The translations under genes and the position numbers were made by a program. Shown in pieces: positions 57,520-64,000 of a stretch of DNA of 64,000 nucleotides (position 1 is its first letter; the number at the start of each line of letters is the position of its first letter). The notes beneath the pieces are model-generated. The model worked only from the letters and a program-made list of their open reading frames with translations. It ran no database searches and was not told the DNA's origin. Origin of the DNA: Collimonas fungivorans (GTDB taxonomy: Bacteria > Pseudomonadota > Gammaproteobacteria > Burkholderiales > Burkholderiaceae_D); contig NZ_CP013232.1 in the NCBI RefSeq assembly GCF_001584145.1, positions 5,332,001 through 5,396,000 on the forward strand, in the 5' to 3' direction.

Positions 57520-59301
57520 TCAATTTTGCGTATGGGTAAACCGGCATTCCTGCGGGTACGGAAAAACGTCGTCGAAATGTCCTTCAAGTATGTGTTGCTT
57601 GTGTTGTTGCCAATATTGCTGGGTCAACAAGTCCGCATGGTGCTTGATAAAGTATTTTTTCACGTTCTGGTTCCCGAGAAGAAATACACCGAATTGTTCC
57701 GGAAAGACATCGTTCTTGGCGATGGAATACCAGGGCTCGGCAGACATCTCGTCTTCCTCGTTACGCGGCTGCGGGATAGTCCTGAAATTGCAGTCGGTAA
57801 TGTATTCAATCTCATCATAGTCGTAAAACACGACACGGTTATGGCGCGTCACGCCAAAATTTTTGTACAGCATGTCGCCCGGAAAGATATTCGCGGCGAC
57901 CAGTTCCTTGATGGCGTTGCCGTATTCGGTTATGCCATGTTCCAGCGCCGCCTGGTCATCGTTTTGCTCAGCGTTGTTGAGATAGATATTCAGCGGCATC
58001 ATGCGCCGTTCGATATACAGGTGCTTGATGATGATTTCGTCGCCGTCTTCTTCGACCACCGACGGCGCCACTTGTTTCAGCTCGGCCAGCAGTTCGTCGG
58101 CGAAACGCGCGCGCGGAAAGGCCACGCTGGAATATTCCAGGGTATCGGCCATGCGGCCGACGCGGTCGTGATGCTTGACCAGCAGGTATTTTTCCTTGAC
58201 CAGCGCATTGGTGGTTTCCTTGGGCGCCGGGAAATAATCCTTGATGACCTTGAACACGTACGGAAACGAGGGCAAGGCGAACACCACCATCACCAGCCCG
58301 CGGATACCGGGGGCGATCTCAAAATGGTCCGACGAATGCCGCAGATGGCGCAGGAAATCGCGGTAAAACAGCGCTTTTCCCAGCTTTTGCAAACCCAGGA
58401 TGGTGTAGATCTCGCTGCGCGGCTTGTTCGGCAGCAGGCTGCGCAAGAACTGCACATAAGCTGACGGCACCTCCATGTCGACCATGAAGTAGGCGCGGGT
58501 GAAAGAGAACAGGATGGCCAGTATCTTGCTGTCGAACAGCACCGCATCGAGCACCAGCTTGCCGTTGCGGTCATGCAGGATGGGCACCACGAACGGATAT
58601 TCGCGCGGACCGTTGATCATCTTGCCGACCACGTAAGCGCCCTTGTTGCGGTAGAACAGATTGGACAGCACCTGGATCTGGTGATTCGGCTCCAGCGATG
58701 TGGCGCTGGCGCCGAACGCCTGCGCAATGCGCTCTTCGGCCAGCGCGACGTCGCGGTCGAGGTCGGCGAACGGGCGCTGCAGCTGGAAATTGGTGATCAG
58801 GCGCTTAAGCGTGTAATGTAAACCGTCCTTGGCCGGGTAATACACACGGTAAGTGGGCAGGGCCTCGTCGGTGTCGATGTATTCGGTCGACACCGCCGGC
58901 CGCACGAAAATGAAATCGTTATGGAAATAGGTGCGGTGCAGGATGTTGCAGCAGACCGAGTTGAAGAAGGTCTCGGCCAGCTCCGGCTGCTTGTGGTCGG
59001 TCAGCATGCCGATGTAATGCAGCTTCACTTCACGCCAGACCTGGTCGGTCAGGTCGCTCTGGTCGTATTCGTCTTCCAGCGCCTGCACGCACTCATGCAC
59101 GCGCGCGTCATAAAAGCCGATCCGCTCGCGCGCGGCGAGCTGCGCGGTTTTCCAGTCGGCGCTTTCGAAATGCTGCTTGGCCAGCACGCTGGCTTCGCGG
59201 AACAGGCGGTAATGCTTGTCGAAACCGTCCAATATCATGCGCGCAGTATCGAAAGCGATCTGCGACGACAATAATTTCGGAAAGTTGGCCGACGTGATCA
59301 C
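57520..59301 (-). CDS. aceK: Isocitrate dehydrogenase kinase/phosphatase, GTG start
   Basis: A 593-residue bifunctional enzyme that phosphorylates and dephosphorylates isocitrate dehydrogenase and so steers carbon to the glyoxylate bypass. Recognised over its full length: EREAS-like [63 protein letters not shown] (ATP-binding region, split) and [23 protein letters not shown] 59301 overlaps the stop of the dehydratase-like gene (GTGA); a longer frame would start inside that gene. No isocitrate lyase or malate synthase lies nearby. Being in the leucine cluster fits, because leucine yields acetyl-CoA that needs the bypass. Confidence 0.93.
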   Translation of the reverse strand: MITSANFPKLLSSQIAFDTARMILDGFDKHYRLFREASVLAKQHFESADWKTAQLAARERIGFYDARVHECVQALEDEYDQSDLTDQVWREVKLHYIGMLTDHKQPELAETFFNSVCCNILHRTYFHNDFIFVRPAVSTEYIDTDEALPTYRVYYPAKDGLHYTLKRLITNFQLQRPFADLDRDVALAEERIAQAFGASATSLEPNHQIQVLSNLFYRNKGAYVVGKMINGPREYPFVVPILHDRNGKLVLDAVLFDSKILAILFSFTRAYFMVDMEVPSAYVQFLRSLLPNKPRSEIYTILGLQKLGKALFYRDFLRHLRHSSDHFEIAPGIRGLVMVVFALPSFPYVFKVIKDYFPAPKETTNALVKEKYLLVKHHDRVGRMADTLEYSSVAFPRARFADELLAELKQVAPSVVEEDGDEIIIKHLYIERRMMPLNIYLNNAEQNDDQAALEHGITEYGNAIKELVAANIFPGDMLYKNFGVTRHNRVVFYDYDEIEYITDCNFRTIPQPRNEEDEMSAEPWYSIAKNDVFPEQFGVFLLGNQNVKKYFIKHHADLLTQQYWQQHKQHILEGHFDDVFPYPQECRFTHTQN

Positions 59302-60239
59302 AGCGCGAACCGCTCCTTCCAGCCAGCCAGCATCGACAGGCTGACGCCGATGCCGCCGCACACCACGATCAATGGCCGCTGGTATGGCGCCAGCGCCGGC
59401 AGTTTTTCGTAAGCGACGGCCAGGGCTGCGCCGCAGGCCGGCTCCACCAGTGTGCGCATCTGGTCGGCAAACGCCAGCGTGGCGCTTACCGCCTGTTTGT
59501 CCGTAACCACGACGCTGTGCACTTCATGGCGCTGGGTCCAGGCGAAACATTCCGCCGCCACGCGCTTGGCGGCCAAGGTAGTGGCGATCGAGGTGATCGC
59601 CGGCAGCGTCACCAGTTCGCCGGCCGCCATGGCGGCATTCAGCGACGCGGCGCCTTCGGTTTCGGCGACGATCAGGGGAATATGCGGCAAGCCGTTGCGA
59701 TGCAAGCCGCTCAGCACGCCGCTCATCAGGCCGCCGCCGCCAACCGAGCAGATGACGACATCGAAATCGACGCCCAGCTCGCGCGCCTGCAGCACCGCTT
59801 CGTCGATCATGGTGGCGTTGCCATCCCAGATATCGGGGTGATCGAAAGGCGGGATGTAGATGCTGCCCGGCTGCTCGCACAACTGCAGCGCCAGCTGGTT
59901 GGCTTCATCCCAGCCGCTGCCGTGGACGATCACCTCGGCGCCGATATCGCGGATACGCTGGCAGACTTCCGCGGCGGTGGTCTGCGGCACCACGATGGTG
60001 GTCTTGACGTCCAGCGCCGCGCCGGCAAACGCCGCCGCGAAGCCGGCATTGCCGCCCGACGGGCACACCAGGTGGCTGGCGCCGCCGGCGACGGCGCGCT
60101 GGCACAGCAAACCTATGCCGCGCAGCTTGAACGAGCCGGCCGGCTGGGTGTTTTCCATCTTCAGCAAAACTTGCTTGTCGAGCGCGACGGAAAGTTGCGG
60201 ATGTCGCAGTAATGCGGTGTGGATATGCAGTGAAGTCAT
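59298..60239 (-). CDS. Serine/threonine dehydratase-like PLP enzyme
   Basis: A 313-residue fold-type II PLP protein. Lysine is in [12 protein letters not shown] (about 33-44), the phosphate-binding loop reads [11 protein letters not shown], and [14 protein letters not shown] is the substrate loop. It resembles catabolic serine dehydratases/SDH-like proteins, which form pyruvate from serine. Lacks a regulatory ACT domain. ATG 60239. Its stop overlaps the start of aceK. Confidence 0.87.
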   Translation of the reverse strand: MTSLHIHTALLRHPQLSVALDKQVLLKMENTQPAGSFKLRGIGLLCQRAVAGGASHLVCPSGGNAGFAAAFAGAALDVKTTIVVPQTTAAEVCQRIRDIGAEVIVHGSGWDEANQLALQLCEQPGSIYIPPFDHPDIWDGNATMIDEAVLQARELGVDFDVVICSVGGGGLMSGVLSGLHRNGLPHIPLIVAETEGAASLNAAMAAGELVTLPAITSIATTLAAKRVAAECFAWTQRHEVHSVVVTDKQAVSATLAFADQMRTLVEPACGAALAVAYEKLPALAPYQRPLIVVCGGIGVSLSMLAGWKERFAL

Positions 60240-60329
60240 GTTCCTGACGCTGTGGTTTCGTTGTTCCGGCGCTGTTGCGTTTCTGTCAATTGTGCCATCA
60301 AATCAAAAGACTACAAACCGTTTATTTGA

Positions 60330-61514
60330 TCAGCGGGTTTCCGCAAACAATTCGCGGCCGATCAGCATGCGGCGGATTTCGCTGGTGCCGGCGCCGATTT
60401 CATACAGTTTGGCGTCGCGCCACAGGCGTCCCACCGGGTATTCGTTGATGTAGCCGTTGCCGCCCAGCGCCTGGATCGCTTCGCCAGCCATCCAGGTGGC
60501 TTTTTCCGCCGAATACAGGATCGCTCCGGCGGCATCCTTGCGCAAGGCACGGGCCGCGGCCGGGGTCTTGGCGCGGTCGCAAGCCTGGCCTACTGCATAT
60601 ACATAAGCCTTGCAGGCCATCATGGTCGAATACATGTCAGCCAGCTTGCCCTGCATCAGCTGGAATTCGCCGATGGACTGGCCGAACTGCTTGCGGTCAT
60701 GCACGTAGGGCACGACGACATCCATGCACGCCTGCATGATACCAAGCGGGCCGCCGGACAAGACGCTGCGTTCGTAATCGAGGCCGGACATCAGTACATT
60801 GACGCCCTGTCCCAGGCCGCCCAGCACGTTTTCCGCCGGCACTTCGCAATCCTGGAACACCAGTTCGCCAGTGTGCGAACCGCGCATGCCGAGCTTGTCC
60901 AGCTTTTGCGCCACGCTGAAACCCTTGAAGCTCTTTTCGATCAGGAACGCGGTCATGCCACGCGCGCCGGCTTCCAGGTCCGTCTTGGCGTACACCACCA
61001 GCACGTCGGCATCGGGGCCGTTGGTAATCCACATCTTGGTGCCGTTGAGGACCCAGCGGTCGCCCTTCAGTTCGGCGCGCAGCTTCATGCTCACCACGTC
61101 GGACCCGGCGTTCGGCTCCGACATCGCCAGGGCGCCGATATGGTCGCCCGAGATCAGCTTCGGCAGGTACTTGGCTTTTTGCTCGGCGTTGCCGTTGCGC
61201 TTGATCTGGTTGACGCACAGGTTCGAGTGGGCGCCGTACGACAGACCGACCGAAGCCGAGGCACGCGAGATTTCTTCCATGGCGATGATGTGCGCCAAAT
61301 AACCCATGCCGCTGCCGCCGTATTCTTCTTCAGCCGTGATGCCGAGCAGGCCGAGGTCGCCCATTTTTTTCCACAGGTCCATCGGGAACTGGTCGCTGCG
61401 GTCGATTTCGGCGGCGCGCGGGGTGATCTCCGCGGCAGCGAATTCCTGGATCGCACTGCGCAGTGCGGCGATGTCTTCGCCGTGGTCGAACGTCAAGCCG
61501 GGTAAATGGATCAT
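60330..61514 (-). CDS. liuA: Isovaleryl-CoA dehydrogenase
   Basis: A 394-residue acyl-CoA dehydrogenase. It has [21 protein letters not shown] and the C-terminal [19 protein letters not shown]. The catalytic base is in the isovaleryl-type position [13 protein letters not shown] (Glu248), unlike most acyl-CoA dehydrogenases, whose base is near the C-terminus. It oxidises isovaleryl-CoA to methylcrotonyl-CoA. ATG 61514 follows GAAGGAGAC. It is 51 bases downstream of liuR. Confidence 0.94.
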   Translation of the reverse strand: MIHLPGLTFDHGEDIAALRSAIQEFAAAEITPRAAEIDRSDQFPMDLWKKMGDLGLLGITAEEEYGGSGMGYLAHIIAMEEISRASASVGLSYGAHSNLCVNQIKRNGNAEQKAKYLPKLISGDHIGALAMSEPNAGSDVVSMKLRAELKGDRWVLNGTKMWITNGPDADVLVVYAKTDLEAGARGMTAFLIEKSFKGFSVAQKLDKLGMRGSHTGELVFQDCEVPAENVLGGLGQGVNVLMSGLDYERSVLSGGPLGIMQACMDVVVPYVHDRKQFGQSIGEFQLMQGKLADMYSTMMACKAYVYAVGQACDRAKTPAAARALRKDAAGAILYSAEKATWMAGEAIQALGGNGYINEYPVGRLWRDAKLYEIGAGTSEIRRMLIGRELFAETR

Positions 61515-61565
61515 GTTGTCTCCTTCGTTATTCTTGCAAGTTGTTTAATGTATGGGGGGAGGAAT

Positions 61566-61970
61566 TCAGGGCGCGACGTGGTCGCTCAGCTCGCCGCTGC
61601 TGAGCAGGCGCCGGCATTCGTCTTCGTGGGCGGTGATTTCCGCCAAAGTCACTTCTATGTCTTCGCGTTGCTGCTCCAGGTGTTCGCGGTGGCGCGCCAG
61701 CACCTGCAGGAACAGTTCTAGCTGGGGCGCCGAATCCTTGGGCGAGTCGTACATGTCGACCAGGCTCTTGATTTCCGACAAGGTCAGGCCCAGCCGCTTG
61801 CCGCGCAGGGTCAGCTTGAGGCGGGTGCGCTCGCGCCCGGCATATACTCGATTGCGGCCGCCGGCGCCGTCCCGCTTCGGGCTCAGCAAACCCTGGTCCT
61901 CATAGAAACGGATCGCCCTGGGGGTAATGTCGAATTCGCGGGCAAGTTCAGTGATGGTGTAAGTCGGCAT
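61566..61970 (-). CDS. liuR: MerR-family regulator LiuR
   Basis: A 134-residue MerR protein. The helix-turn-helix is YTITELAREFDITPRAIRFYEDQGLLSP, followed by RVYAGRERTRLKLTLRGKRLG and a C-terminal coiled coil (REHLEQQREDIEVTLAEI). LiuR homologues repress or activate leucine/isovalerate catabolism genes. It starts the minus-strand liu run; a palindrome (62017-62032) lies about 46 bases upstream of its start. Confidence 0.9.
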   Translation of the reverse strand: MPTYTITELAREFDITPRAIRFYEDQGLLSPKRDGAGGRNRVYAGRERTRLKLTLRGKRLGLTLSEIKSLVDMYDSPKDSAPQLELFLQVLARHREHLEQQREDIEVTLAEITAHEDECRRLLSSGELSDHVAP

Positions 61971-62009
61971 GGTCGGGTTGGCAGAACAAGAAATGCTGGT
62001 TTAGGTACA

Positions 62010-62159
62010 ATGGCAGTTAACGTTAACGTAAAGCAGATTGTAGACGCGCTGGCGGAAAATGAAAACACCGAAAAACTACTGGCATTAGCAAAAAGACAGG
62101 ATTTACGCAAAACTGCCCCAGCAAGGCACGACGACGAAGACAGTACGGCGTACGGCTAG
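62010..62159 (+). CDS. Small 49-residue ORF running into a palindromic repeat
   Basis: ATG 62010 opens a 49-codon frame (MAVNVNVKQIVDALAENENT...) ending at TAG 62157. AGG (62004-62006) precedes it weakly. The first 30 residues look protein-like (helical, Ala/Leu/Glu rich). The last 20 are encoded by the left arm and loop of the repeat at 62099-62196. Its start overlaps the putative LiuR site. It could be a real small protein or a chance frame. Confidence 0.35.
   Translation: MAVNVNVKQIVDALAENENTEKLLALAKRQDLRKTAPARHDDEDSTAYG
62017..62032. promoter_or_regulatory. 16-base palindrome, putative LiuR operator
   Basis: TTAACGTTAACGTAAA reads the same in both directions apart from one mismatched pair. 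MerR-type regulators bind sites of this size between -35 and -10. The location, 46 bases before liuR and about 180 before the MBL gene, suits control of both directions. Confidence 0.6.
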
Positions 62160-62196
62160 GAGGAATAACGCCGCTGGGGCAGTTTTGCGTAAGTCC
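62099..62196. repeat. 98-base palindromic intergenic element (MITE/REP-like)
   Basis: The left arm (62099-62122, GGATTTACGCAAAACTGC and on) and right arm (62173-62196) are 24-base inverted repeats with one mismatch. The 50-base core has CACGACGACGAAGACAGTACGG, here split by content, and an AGGAGGAATAA stretch that looks like a ribosome-binding site. No transposase is seen. It stands between the liuR site and the MBL gene. Confidence 0.7.
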
Positions 62197-62215
62197 GGAA
62201 AGAAAGAATATCGCG

Positions 62216-63283
62216 ATGAACCCTCTTGAAGCCCAGCTCAGCTATGCCTTCGGCGACACCTTGCCTGCCGGCGGCGCCACCCTCGAAGTCGCGCCCGGCG
62301 TGCGCTGGCTGCGCATGGGCTTGCCGTTCGCGCTGGACCATATCAATTTATGGCTGCTGGAAGACAGCGTCGAGACTGACAATGGCGTCCAGCACGGCTG
62401 GACCATTGTCGACTGCGGCATCGCCAACGACGCCACGCGCGCCGCCTGGGATGCCGTTTTTGCAAGTGAACTGCGCGGCCTGCCGGTGCTGCGGGTGCTG
62501 GTTACCCATTGCCATCCTGACCATGTCGGCCTGGCCGACTGGCTGTGCACCCGCTGGCAGGCGCCGTTGTGGATGAGCGGCGGCGAGTATTTCTCGGCGC
62601 GCATCATGTCGGCGGCGCTGCCCGGCGCCGACGGCAGCGCCGCGTTGCCGCACTTCCAGCAGCACGGCATGCAGGATCCCGAGGTGATCGCCAAGGTGTC
62701 CCAGCGCAAATCCTACTATCCGTCCATGGTGCCGGCGGTGCCGCAGGCTTATCATCGCCTGGCCGACCGCCAGCAGCTGCGCATAGGTAAACATCAATGG
62801 CAGGTGATCACCGGCTTCGGCCATGCGCCTGAGCATGTGGCGCTGCATTGCGCCGGGCTGGACCTGCTGATTTCGGGGGATATGGTGCTGCCGCGGATTT
62901 CCACCAATGTCTCGGTATTCGCGATCGAGCCGGAATCGAACCCGGTGCAGCAATACATGGATTCGCTGGAAAAGTACCGCGGGTTGCCGGCCACGACGCT
63001 GGTGCTGCCGTCGCATGGCAAGCCGTTCCGCGGCCTGCAGATCCGCATCGACCAGCTGCAGCAGCATCATCGTGAGCGGCTGGCCGAGGTGGTGGAAGCC
63101 TGCACGGCGGCGCCGCAGTCAGCCAGCGATATCGTGCCGGTCATGTTCCGCCGGCCGCTGGATGCGCACCAGATGACTTTCGCCCTGGGCGAAGCGCTGG
63201 CGCACTTGCACAAGCTGTGGTTTGACGGCGTGCTGAAACGGCGGCTGGATGCCGACCAGGTCTACCGCTTCAGCCTGGCCTGA
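62216..63283 (+). CDS. MBL-fold metallo-hydrolase
   Basis: A 355-residue protein with the metal motif VTHCHPDHVGLADWL (HxHxDH at about 100-105). Later DLLISGDMVLP holds the bridging Asp and LVLPSHGKPF the last His. The C-terminal extension (about 275-355) is of the type found in larger hydrolase-like members. Divergent from liuR across the putative LiuR operator, so it may belong to the leucine regulon; in betaproteobacteria such genes often border liu clusters. Substrate unknown. Confidence 0.85.
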   Translation: MNPLEAQLSYAFGDTLPAGGATLEVAPGVRWLRMGLPFALDHINLWLLEDSVETDNGVQHGWTIVDCGIANDATRAAWDAVFASELRGLPVLRVLVTHCHPDHVGLADWLCTRWQAPLWMSGGEYFSARIMSAALPGADGSAALPHFQQHGMQDPEVIAKVSQRKSYYPSMVPAVPQAYHRLADRQQLRIGKHQWQVITGFGHAPEHVALHCAGLDLLISGDMVLPRISTNVSVFAIEPESNPVQQYMDSLEKYRGLPATTLVLPSHGKPFRGLQIRIDQLQQHHRERLAEVVEACTAAPQSASDIVPVMFRRPLDAHQMTFALGEALAHLHKLWFDGVLKRRLDADQVYRFSLA

Positions 63284-63306
63284 TTTTGCCGAATTTTCTG
63301 CTGAGT

Positions 63307-63930
63307 TTATTGCTGGATTGCCGCCACAATCATCGCCACCGCCAGCATCAGGCTGCCGGCAACGCGGTCGGTAATCCGCACAAAACCCGGGCGGGTGGCA
63401 ACGGTCTGCATTTTTCCGGCCAGGGCGGCATAACCGACCAGAATAAAGAATTCCGGAATGATAGAACCCGCCGCCAGCCAGATCATCTGCAGCGGCACAT
63501 TGGCGGCCGGATTGAGAAACTGCGGCAAGATCGCGATGAAAAAAATCAGCGCCTTGGGATTGGCCAGCTGCAGGGTCATGCCGCCGAACCAGATTTTCCA
63601 GCCGGAGGCGTTGCGGCTATCCAGCTTGGACGCGGTGATCGGCGAAGGCCGGCCGAATATCGCCGATAAACCGAGATACGCCAGGTAAGCCACGCCCAGC
63701 CATTTGACCACGCTGAACAAGGTATGCGAAGCAACGATCAGGGCGCCCAGCCCGGTCGCCGAGATGGTGAAATAGATAGCGTTGGCGGTGAGTATGCCCA
63801 GGATGGCGAAAATCGCCCTCTTCCAGCCGACCGTGATGCCGTAGGCCACTACCAGCATGACCGCCGGCCCCGGCGACGCCGACAGCGCAAATTCCGTCAG
63901 CACGAACAAGAAAAAATTGTGAAAGTCCAT
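63307..63930 (-). CDS. LysE-family amino acid exporter
   Basis: A 207-residue membrane protein with six predicted helices. The N-terminus FVLTEFALSASPGPAVMLVVAYGITVGWKRAIFAILG has the conserved SPGP motif. GGMTLQLANPKALIFFIAILPQF is the second family block. RhtB/LysE proteins export amino acids or derivatives. ATG 63930. The convergent stop lies 24 bases from the MBL gene. Confidence 0.88.
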   Translation of the reverse strand: MDFHNFFLFVLTEFALSASPGPAVMLVVAYGITVGWKRAIFAILGILTANAIYFTISATGLGALIVASHTLFSVVKWLGVAYLAYLGLSAIFGRPSPITASKLDSRNASGWKIWFGGMTLQLANPKALIFFIAILPQFLNPAANVPLQMIWLAAGSIIPEFFILVGYAALAGKMQTVATRPGFVRITDRVAGSLMLAVAMIVAAIQQ

Positions 63931-63939
63931 GATGTCGGG

Positions 63940-64000
63940 TCAGTCTGCGGTTTTGCGGGCCTTGTGCGGCGCCTTGGAAAATGCCAGGTCGTACAGCCAG
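63940..64000 (-). CDS. 3' end of an unidentified gene (partial)
   Basis: A frame enters from the right edge and ends at TGA 63942-63940. The visible C-terminus reads WLYDLAFSKAPHKARKTAD. The family cannot be identified from this tail. It lies 9 bases upstream of the LysE-like start, so the two are likely co-transcribed. Confidence 0.6.
   Translation of the reverse strand, partial: WLYDLAFSKAPHKARKTAD

Noticed and set aside
62010-62159. The short ORF as an antitoxin or toxin partner
   Set aside because: No second gene or known toxin-antitoxin motif is adjacent.

Overview
The window looks like chromosomal DNA of a betaproteobacterium in the order Burkholderiales, most likely family Oxalobacteraceae (Collimonas/Herbaspirillum/Janthinobacterium type). 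This is judged from the high-GC coding style, the dadA-alr and leucine-catabolism (liu) layouts and the general protein repertoire; no rRNA or other decisive marker is present. Coding density is high. I see no prophage, transposase, integrase, CRISPR array or tRNA gene.

Layout. 1-7595: a partial gene, an exported phosphorylase-family nucleosidase, a DUF1453-type membrane protein and a three-gene SMC/condensin operon of the MksFEB (Wadjet JetABC-like) class on the minus strand, with no JetD/MksG nuclease beside it. 7848-10332: a DUF2804 protein and a YegD-type Hsp70. 10346-11785: a CLC antiporter whose filter sequence marks it as the fluoride-specific CLC-F type, preceded by a recognisable fluoride riboswitch. 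11815-14916: a LysR regulator with a palindromic operator, divergent from DoxX and pirin genes, then an AlaX-like protein. 14909-19372: an Lrp-type regulator divergent from dadA-alr (D-alanine catabolism) and an M20 peptidase. 19558-31352: mostly housekeeping and transport genes (Bcr/CflA and other MFS transporters, a Dph6-like ATPase, RarD, EttA, periplasmic asparaginase, MscS, HisC, a META/DUF4377 lipoprotein, an alpha/beta hydrolase). 31358-33585: a nitronate monooxygenase-like protein, an MBL hydrolase and a DUF1289 protein. 33650-37269: creB-creC-creD, with a perfect cre-tag (TTCAC-N6-TTCAC) in front of creD.

37641-61970 is almost entirely on the minus strand. Most of it is one functional neighbourhood: leucine/isovalerate degradation (liuR, isovaleryl-CoA dehydrogenase, both subunits of methylcrotonyl-CoA carboxylase, a methylglutaconyl-CoA hydratase-like enzyme, HMG-CoA lyase, a thiolase, an acyl-CoA synthetase) with a biotin operon lodged inside it. 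The biotin operon reads P450-bioF-bioA-bioD-bioB and runs on with a 22-bp gap into the biotin-carrying subunit of methylcrotonyl-CoA carboxylase. Cofactor synthesis and a cofactor-dependent enzyme are thus likely co-transcribed. The P450 sits where a pimelate-forming gene would be expected, so a BioI-like role is plausible. aceK and a serine/threonine dehydratase-like gene sit between liuA and the thiolase.

61970-64000: the liuR upstream region with a 16-bp palindrome, a short open frame, a palindromic intergenic repeat, an MBL hydrolase, a LysE-family exporter and a partial gene.

The most interesting points are the JetD-less MksFEB operon with a TTG start, the riboswitch-CLC-F pair, the P450-led biotin operon embedded in the leucine pathway, the cre-tag in front of creD, and three palindromic intergenic elements.
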